Assembly: GCF_900094575.1 (NCBI RefSeq)
Contig: NZ_FMAE01000010.1
Span: 1 to 64,000 of the forward strand
DNA length: 64,000 nt
Direction of reading: 5' to 3'
Source: Bradyrhizobium yuanmingense
Lineage (GTDB): Bacteria; Pseudomonadota; Alphaproteobacteria; Rhizobiales; Xanthobacteraceae
In this document: piece by piece, positions 59,083 through 64,000 of the stretch
Numbering within the stretch: position 1 is the first letter of the stretch
How the letters are laid out: the number at the start of each line of letters is the position of its first letter
Translations under genes and position numbers: made by a program
The notes under the pieces: model-generated
What the model saw: only the letters and a program-made list of their open reading frames with translations
Told to the model about the DNA's origin: nothing
The model's database searches: none

Positions 59083-60777
59083 TCATTCGAACCACGGCCA
59101 TTCTGCCGGGCCTTCATGCGTCACGGCTCCGCCCGGCGCCTGCCCAACCAGCCGCGCATATTTTGCCAGCGCACCTGCGCGGTGGCGAGGCGGGCGCGGC
59201 TTCCAATCGCGTCGCCGTGCGGCAAGCTCCTGTTCCTCGAGCAGGACATCCATCCGTCGATTTGCGGCATCAATCCGGATTCTGTCACCATTCCGGACGA
59301 GCGCCAGCGGACCGCCAACAAATGCCTCGGGGGACACGTAGCCGATGCACATCCCGCGGGTCGCGCCGGAGAACCGGCCATCGGTGATCAGCGCCACTTT
59401 TTCACCCATGCCCTGCCCGTAGATCAGTGCGGTGACGCCAAGCATCTCACGCATGCCAGGTCCGCCGACTGGCCCTTCATTGCGGATCACGAGAACCTCG
59501 CCCGCCTTGTAACTGCGGTCACGAACGGCTGCGACGCAGGCTTCTTCATCCTCGAAAACACGCGCGACGCCTTCGAAGAATTGGCTCTTCAAGCCCGCCA
59601 CCTTGATCACCGCCCCATCGGGACAGAGGTTACCCTTCAGCACCGCGACACCACCGTCAGGCATGATCGGCGCGCGAGCCGTGTACACAACCTCTCCGTC
59701 GGGTGCGTTGGCCACACCGTACTCTTCGGCAAGTGTGCGGCCGGTGATCGACAAGCAGCCGCCATCGATATGACCGCTCTGGATCAGCTCGCGAATGATG
59801 ACCGCAGCGCCGCCGATATCGTAGACATCCTTCGCCGTATACTTGCCTCCGGGGCGCAGATTGCCGATCAACGGCGTCCTGGCAAAGACCTCCCCCACGT
59901 CATCGATGCTGAATGCAATTCCGGCCTCATTCGCGATCGCCGGCAGGTGCAGCGCGGCGTTGGTCGAGCCGCCCGTCGCTGCCACGATCGCCGCTCCGTT
60001 CTCCAGGGATTTCCGCGTCACGATGTCGCGCGGCAGCGGCCCGCCGTGGTTCAGCATCTCCATGATCAGTCGGCCGGCGCGTCGCGAAATCTGCGCACGC
60101 TCGGAATAGACACCGGGCACCATCGAGACGTTGGGAATGGTCAGCCCCATCGCCTCCGATACCATGCCCATGGTATTCGCGGTGAACTGGCCGGCGCACG
60201 CACCGATCGTCGGCAGGCAGGCGCGCTCGATGCGCTCGAGCGTGGCGCCGTCGATCTCGCCAGTCATGAAGCTGCCGACAGCCTCATAGGAATCGAGCAC
60301 CGTCAGCGTACGTCCATCCACGCGCCCGGGCAGCGAGCTGCCGCCATAGATGAAGATGGATGGCACGTTGCAGCGGACCATTCCCATCATCACGCCAGGA
60401 AGGGTCTTGTCGCACCCGCCGTATCCGATCAGCGCATCGTAGGCCAACCCATGGACCACGGCTTCGATCGAGTCGGCAATCAGCTCACGCGAGAACAGGG
60501 AGAACTTCATCCCCTCATGATTCATGCTGATGCCGTCGGACACCGAAACAGTCGAGAACTCACGCGGTGTACCGCCGGCCTCCTCGATCCCGGTCTTGGC
60601 TGCAGCTACCTGGAAGTCGTGGGTCATGTTGCAGGGCGTCTGCTCACCCTTCATGCTGACGATGCCCACCATCGGCTTCGCAATCGCAGCGTCGTCGAGC
60701 CCCATGGCGCGCATGAATGCACGATGCGGCGCTCGGTCGAGGCCGTCTGTGGTGACTCGGGATCGCAACTTCTTCAT
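59083..60777 (-). CDS. IlvD/Edd family dehydratase
   Basis: A 564-residue Fe-S dehydratase. Cluster/metal residues fall in TPCNMT (C49), GGCDKTLPG (C122, with K124) and GACAGQF (C194). Further landmarks are FSLFSRELIADSIE, NEGPVGGPGMREML, DGRFSGATRGMCIGYVSPEA and GPLALVRNGDRIRIDA. The family includes dihydroxy-acid dehydratase and sugar-acid dehydratases. Within a transport-catabolic operon and away from ilv genes, a hydroxy-acid dehydration step is more likely than branched-chain amino acid synthesis. Confidence 0.92.
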   Translation of the reverse strand: MKKLRSRVTTDGLDRAPHRAFMRAMGLDDAAIAKPMVGIVSMKGEQTPCNMTHDFQVAAAKTGIEEAGGTPREFSTVSVSDGISMNHEGMKFSLFSRELIADSIEAVVHGLAYDALIGYGGCDKTLPGVMMGMVRCNVPSIFIYGGSSLPGRVDGRTLTVLDSYEAVGSFMTGEIDGATLERIERACLPTIGACAGQFTANTMGMVSEAMGLTIPNVSMVPGVYSERAQISRRAGRLIMEMLNHGGPLPRDIVTRKSLENGAAIVAATGGSTNAALHLPAIANEAGIAFSIDDVGEVFARTPLIGNLRPGGKYTAKDVYDIGGAAVIIRELIQSGHIDGGCLSITGRTLAEEYGVANAPDGEVVYTARAPIMPDGGVAVLKGNLCPDGAVIKVAGLKSQFFEGVARVFEDEEACVAAVRDRSYKAGEVLVIRNEGPVGGPGMREMLGVTALIYGQGMGEKVALITDGRFSGATRGMCIGYVSPEAFVGGPLALVRNGDRIRIDAANRRMDVLLEEQELAARRRDWKPRPPRHRAGALAKYARLVGQAPGGAVTHEGPAEWPWFE

Positions 60778-60851
60778 ATATGCATCTTCTTCGTGCAGCG
60801 TCCCGGATGATCCGGAACGCTACGATGTTAGTTCGGTAATTCGTCCCGCTT

Positions 60852-61835
60852 CTATTGCAGCGGCGCGACGATCGACGGATGCTTGAACTGTGCGACATCC
60901 AGCTTCGGCAGCATTCCTGTTTCTGCATAGATATCCAGCATCTTCTGGATCGCCGGGAAGTTCGGCGCAGCACCCGGATCGCGGCCGAAATCATTGTCCT
61001 TGAGCAAGTAGGTCTCAAGCACCGGGATGGGGGCTTTCAGCACTTCATTGACGACCTTGAGAGTCTCCTCGCGGTTCGCGAGTGCCTTCTTCATGCCCGA
61101 GGTAATATCGCGGACATAGGCCTTGACCAACTCAGGGTTCTTGTCGACGAAATCGGCACGGCAGGCTTCCAGGATGTGCACGATGTTCGGCATGGCCTGG
61201 GAGAGCGAGAACAGCTTCCTTGTGCCGCCCTTTGCCTCCGCGCGCGCAGCAAACGGCTGGTTCATATTGACCGCGTCAACGCGGCCTTGGCGCAGCGCGT
61301 CCTCGGAGACGGCAAAGCCAACCTCGACCAGCTTTATGTCCTTGGCCGGATCGACGCCATTCTGCTTCAAGAGCAGATTGAACGGCCCTTGCGTACCGCC
61401 ACCGATCACGGAAATGCCGACGGTCTTGCCCTTGAGATCCGCGATTGTCTTGATGGGCGAGTCATCCTTGACGGCCCAGTAGACCGAGAAGCCGCCGGGC
61501 ATCTCGAAAACATGCTGCGCGACGATATAGGCCTTGAGATTGCCGCCGACGACCCCATTGGAGAGGGAGAGCGGCGCCTGCGTCGCGCAGTCCAGCGCAC
61601 CTGCCGCCAGGGCCTGCGTCATCGGCGCGGTGCCCTGGAATTGGGTCCATTCGATGTTGTAGGTCTTGCCGAGATTGGGAAACTCTGCCGGCCTGCGCAT
61701 CATCCAGTACTTGGACTCCTCCGCAGGGATGGTCCAGCCGACGCGGATCGTGTGCTGCCCCCATGACGGGCTTGCGCCCGCGCTCACGGCGGCTGCCGCC
61801 CCCAAAGCCAGGATCCACTTCGAAACGGTTCGCAT
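60852..61835 (-). CDS. ABC solute-binding protein (NMT1/SsuA-like)
   Basis: A 327-residue periplasmic binding protein, start MRTVSKWILALGAAAAVSAG at 61835 with GGAG upstream; signal cleavage is likely near WGQ-HT. NMT1/SsuA-like features are IRVGWTIPAEESKYWMM, ALAAGALDCATQAPLSLSNGV, TIADLKGKTVGISVIGGGTQGPFNLLLKQNGVDPAKDIKLVEVG and DALRQGRVDAVNMNQPFAARAEA. First gene of the leftward transporter-dehydratase-dioxygenase operon; its ligand is probably the heterocyclic substrate (inference). Confidence 0.92.
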   Translation of the reverse strand: MRTVSKWILALGAAAAVSAGASPSWGQHTIRVGWTIPAEESKYWMMRRPAEFPNLGKTYNIEWTQFQGTAPMTQALAAGALDCATQAPLSLSNGVVGGNLKAYIVAQHVFEMPGGFSVYWAVKDDSPIKTIADLKGKTVGISVIGGGTQGPFNLLLKQNGVDPAKDIKLVEVGFAVSEDALRQGRVDAVNMNQPFAARAEAKGGTRKLFSLSQAMPNIVHILEACRADFVDKNPELVKAYVRDITSGMKKALANREETLKVVNEVLKAPIPVLETYLLKDNDFGRDPGAAPNFPAIQKMLDIYAETGMLPKLDVAQFKHPSIVAPLQ

Positions 61836-61995
61836 CGTGCCACTCCGCTGCTCCGGCGCCGACTGGCGCCCCCAACCCGACCGCCTCAAATGTTTCATGG
61901 TTCAAACAATCAGGCAAGCCATGCGAGGTGGGCGGTCTTGCCGGCAGATGGGCAATGTATGGTAAAGCGGCGTCTACGACAGAAGGAGGCAACCT

Positions 61996-62904
61996 GTGGC
62001 TGACGACAGCAAGAACCGCATCGAGAAGCTCGGCTATCTCGGCCTCGGACTCATGGGAACTCCGATGACCCGACGCCTGCTGAAGGCCGGCTATCAGGTC
62101 GCTGTCTGGAATCGCTCGGAGGGCAAGGTGGCGCCGCTCGTCGAGGCTGGTGCCAAGCACGTGGTCACGCCGCGTGATCTCCTGGCGAGCTCGGATATCG
62201 TCTTTATGTGCGTAACGGATGCGGCGGCGGTGGACGAGGTGATCTTCGGACCCGAAGGTCTGGCAGCGGCCCCTGGCGCGGGCAAGCTTGTGGTCGACTT
62301 CTCGTCAATTCATCCCGACGCGGCGCGCGACCTCGCAACGCGATTGAAAGACGCGAACGGGGCGGGCTGGATCGATGCGCCGGTGTCCGGGGGCACGAAG
62401 GGCGCCGAGGAAGGAACGCTCGCCATCATGGCGGGCGGCGAAGCTGGCGACATCGAGAGGGTGCGGCCCTATGTGCTGGCCATGGCGCGCAGGTTCACGC
62501 ATATGGGCCCGCTCGGCGCCGGCCAGACCACAAAGCTGTGCAACCAGGTGATCGTCGGATGCGCAATGGCCGTGCTCGCGGAAGCAACCCGCCTTGCCGT
62601 GAACGCCGGAATTGACGCCAACCGATTGCCCGAGGCACTCGCCGGCGGATTTGCGGATTCCATCCCGCTCCAGCTGTTCGTGCCGCGAATGGTCAACGGC
62701 ATTCACACCCCGCCGCTCGGCCACATCGCCACGATGCTCAAGGACCTCGATACGGTGGCCGACGTTGCACAGGCGACTTCGACGCCAGTGCCGATGGCCG
62801 CGCTTGCCGGGCAGCTGTTCAGGCTGGCGAAGGCCGCGCGAGGTGCGGACGCGGACGCGCTGGAGATTTACAAGCTTTCGGCGGCAGAGCGCAAAGCAGT
62901 ATAG
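61996..62904 (+). CDS. 3-Hydroxyisobutyrate dehydrogenase-family oxidoreductase
   Basis: A 302-residue beta-hydroxyacid dehydrogenase starting with GTG 61996 after a strong AAGGAGG. The NAD motif GYLGLGLMGTPMTRRLLKAGYQVAVWNRS is followed by the substrate-binding VDAPVSGGTKGAEEGTLAIMAGG (read here as IDAPVSGGTKG) and the catalytic lysine in GAGQTTKLCNQVIVG. Substrates of the family are beta-hydroxyacids such as 3-hydroxyisobutyrate, tartronate semialdehyde or 2-(hydroxymethyl)glutarate. Of these, 2-(hydroxymethyl)glutarate belongs to nicotinate catabolism, which is notable beside a NicX-like gene. It is divergent from the transporter operon. Confidence 0.92.
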   Translation: MADDSKNRIEKLGYLGLGLMGTPMTRRLLKAGYQVAVWNRSEGKVAPLVEAGAKHVVTPRDLLASSDIVFMCVTDAAAVDEVIFGPEGLAAAPGAGKLVVDFSSIHPDAARDLATRLKDANGAGWIDAPVSGGTKGAEEGTLAIMAGGEAGDIERVRPYVLAMARRFTHMGPLGAGQTTKLCNQVIVGCAMAVLAEATRLAVNAGIDANRLPEALAGGFADSIPLQLFVPRMVNGIHTPPLGHIATMLKDLDTVADVAQATSTPVPMAALAGQLFRLAKAARGADADALEIYKLSAAERKAV

Positions 62905-62912
62905 GGGGCGCG

Positions 62913-63476
62913 TTACGGCACGTTCTTGCGCTCATCGTCGGCCATGAAGCGACCGAACGCCCCTCGCGCAAAGAGCAGCGGCTCCTTCGCATTGTAGGTA
63001 TATGCCTCGACCGCGCCGAGAAAGATCACGTGGTCACCGCCATAATAGCGATTCACGGAGCGGCATTGAAAGTTGGCGACGCTCTCGGCTAGCACTGGCG
63101 CGTTGCCGAGGCCAGGGGTCCAGTCGACGCCTGTGAACTTGTCGTCCGACGATTTTGCGAATTTGTTTGCGAGCGCCTGCTGCGAAGCGCCGAGAACGTT
63201 GACGCTGAAATGGCTGGCGTTCTGGAAGACGGTCAGGCTCGAGGAATAGACGACGAGGCTCCACAGAACCAGCGGGGGATTCAGCGAGACCGAAGCGAAG
63301 GAATTGCATGTCAGCCCGTACGGCCTGCCGTCGGGCGCTGCCGCTGTGATGATCGTCACGCCCGTTGCATACGTCCCGAGCGCGTTGCGAAAGTCGCGAG
63401 GATCGATCTGGGAGCTGTCGCTCGCGAACTCATTGGCGGGATCCGGAGCGCGAGGCTGCTTCGGCAGGTCATTCAT
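62913..63476 (-). CDS. Flavin reductase of a two-component monooxygenase (HpaC-like)
   Basis: A 187-residue NAD(P)H:flavin reductase: RDFRNALGTYATGVTIITA, GRPYGLTCNSFASVSLNPPLVLWSLVVYSSSL, FSVNVLGASQQALANKFA and the GDHVIFLGAVEAY dimer segment. It begins 9 bp after the stop of the flavin-dependent oxygenase at the window edge, so it supplies reduced flavin to that oxygenase. Confidence 0.93.
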   Translation of the reverse strand: MNDLPKQPRAPDPANEFASDSSQIDPRDFRNALGTYATGVTIITAAAPDGRPYGLTCNSFASVSLNPPLVLWSLVVYSSSLTVFQNASHFSVNVLGASQQALANKFAKSSDDKFTGVDWTPGLGNAPVLAESVANFQCRSVNRYYGGDHVIFLGAVEAYTYNAKEPLLFARGAFGRFMADDERKNVP

Positions 63477-63485
63477 AGGCCGACC

Positions 63486-64000
63486 TCACAGCGTGAGATT
63501 CTCGGAGGGCAGGCCGAGGGCCACCCGTCCGTAGTTGGTCCCGGCCGCATCGAAGTTGAACGCGAGATGTGAGTTGATCGCGTGCGCATCGCGGAACTGC
63601 CGCTGCAACACGCCGCTCGTGAACAGCCCGCGCGCGCCGCTCGCGGCAAACAGCATCGAGACCGCGTCCGTGCACAAGTTCACGGAAAAGGATCCGTCGC
63701 GGCGATATCTGGTCTTGGTCGCCATGTCAGGAATATGGCCGCGCCGTGCGGCTTCCATGGCATCGAGACAGGCCGACCGCATGATCAGGCGCGCAGCGTC
63801 GATCTTGGCCGAGGCCTCCGCGATCTTGATCTGCGTGCTTTGAAAATCGCTCAGCTTGGCGCGGTTGTACGTCGAAATACGATGACGCGCGACCTCCGTA
63901 TAGTCGTCGAGGCACGCCTGTGCATTCCCCAGCGCGACACCGGAGAGGACGTAAGGAAATAGCGAGAAGACAGGCAGCGTGTACAGAGGATTCGGATTGA
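63486..64000 (-). CDS. Flavin-dependent monooxygenase, acyl-CoA dehydrogenase fold (partial, 5' beyond window)
   Basis: The C-terminal 170 residues are present. The part seen (NPNPLYTLPVFSLFPYVLSG, GNAQACLDDYTEVARHR, IAEASAKIDAARLIMRSACLD, LFAASGARGLFTSGVLQRQFRDAHAINSHLAFNFDAAGTNYGRVALG) matches group D oxygenases with the acyl-CoA dehydrogenase fold such as HsaA and the indole, dibenzothiophene or pyridine hydroxylases. It works with the adjacent reductase to insert oxygen into an aromatic or heteroaromatic ring. The start codon and N-terminus are outside the window. Confidence 0.85.
   Translation of the reverse strand, partial: NPNPLYTLPVFSLFPYVLSGVALGNAQACLDDYTEVARHRISTYNRAKLSDFQSTQIKIAEASAKIDAARLIMRSACLDAMEAARRGHIPDMATKTRYRRDGSFSVNLCTDAVSMLFAASGARGLFTSGVLQRQFRDAHAINSHLAFNFDAAGTNYGRVALGLPSENLTL

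Noticed and set aside
59083..60777. Biosynthetic dihydroxy-acid dehydratase (ilvD proper).
   Set aside because: Located inside a transport and catabolic operon away from other branched-chain amino acid genes, so a catabolic paralog is more likely.
58870..60810. A rightward frame of about 646 codons across the IlvD-type dehydratase.
   Set aside because: Antisense artefact. The minus strand carries the conserved cysteines and dehydratase motifs.

Overview
The window reads as high-GC alphaproteobacterial chromosome, most like Bradyrhizobium or Rhodopseudomonas. The signs are dense catabolic operons, several solute-binding uptake systems, FixK/FnrN-type regulatory boxes, and short palindromic intergenic repeats of the kind seen throughout Bradyrhizobium genomes. 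No rRNA, tRNA, insertion sequence, phage gene or CRISPR array was seen.

Layout. 0-4.9 kb: the 5' part of a serralysin-type secreted metalloprotease with RTX repeats and 123-residue tandem repeats (runs off the left edge), a small secreted protein, a CaiB/BaiF CoA-transferase and an outer-membrane beta-barrel. 5-16 kb: a glyoxylate/2-hydroxy-acid region with a tripartite tricarboxylate (TctABC) transporter, a crotonase, two tandem class V aminotransferases, a divergent GntR/FCD regulator, a FAD/Fe-S glycolate or D-lactate dehydrogenase and GlcG. A shared pseudo-palindrome in two promoters suggests that the GntR protein controls both arms. 16-25 kb: a crotonase, a caspase-fold protein lacking both catalytic residues, a molybdopterin oxidoreductase, and a TRAP transporter with a short-chain dehydrogenase.

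25-41.5 kb: an oxygen-responsive block. A cysteine-bearing FnrN-like regulator and nine TTGAY-N4-RTCAA-like boxes lie 40-90 bp upstream of nearly every transcription unit. These are a 42-residue membrane protein, fnrN itself with a cytochrome c, an Mla-type lipid ABC transporter, a YqjD/YqjE-like pair, a universal stress protein with an acyl-CoA ligase/acetyltransferase, an alcohol dehydrogenase-kinase-CHAD operon, a PHA synthase and a CBS-BON protein. The block looks like a compact microaerobic-survival regulon.

41.5-55.5 kb: an aromatic acyl-CoA catabolic region (RidA, benzoate/aminobenzoate-type CoA ligase, MarR regulator, solute-binding protein, cupin, FAD monooxygenase, crotonase, SDR, then a hydrolase-acyl-CoA dehydrogenase-CoA ligase-opine-dehydrogenase-like-hydroxyacyl-CoA dehydrogenase operon). 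Six copies of a TTTTARGCTTMAAA-like palindrome sit in its promoters and probably bind the MarR protein. A decayed fragment of an Old-Yellow-Enzyme-like reductase remains beside one copy.

55.5-64 kb: a second catabolic cluster with an NTT-type ABC importer, an IlvD/Edd dehydratase, a hydroxyisobutyrate-dehydrogenase-like enzyme, a two-component flavin monooxygenase (oxygenase truncated at the right edge) and a protein of the NicX 2,5-dihydroxypyridine dioxygenase family with its iron ligands intact. This suggests uptake, hydroxylation and ring opening of an N-heteroaromatic compound.
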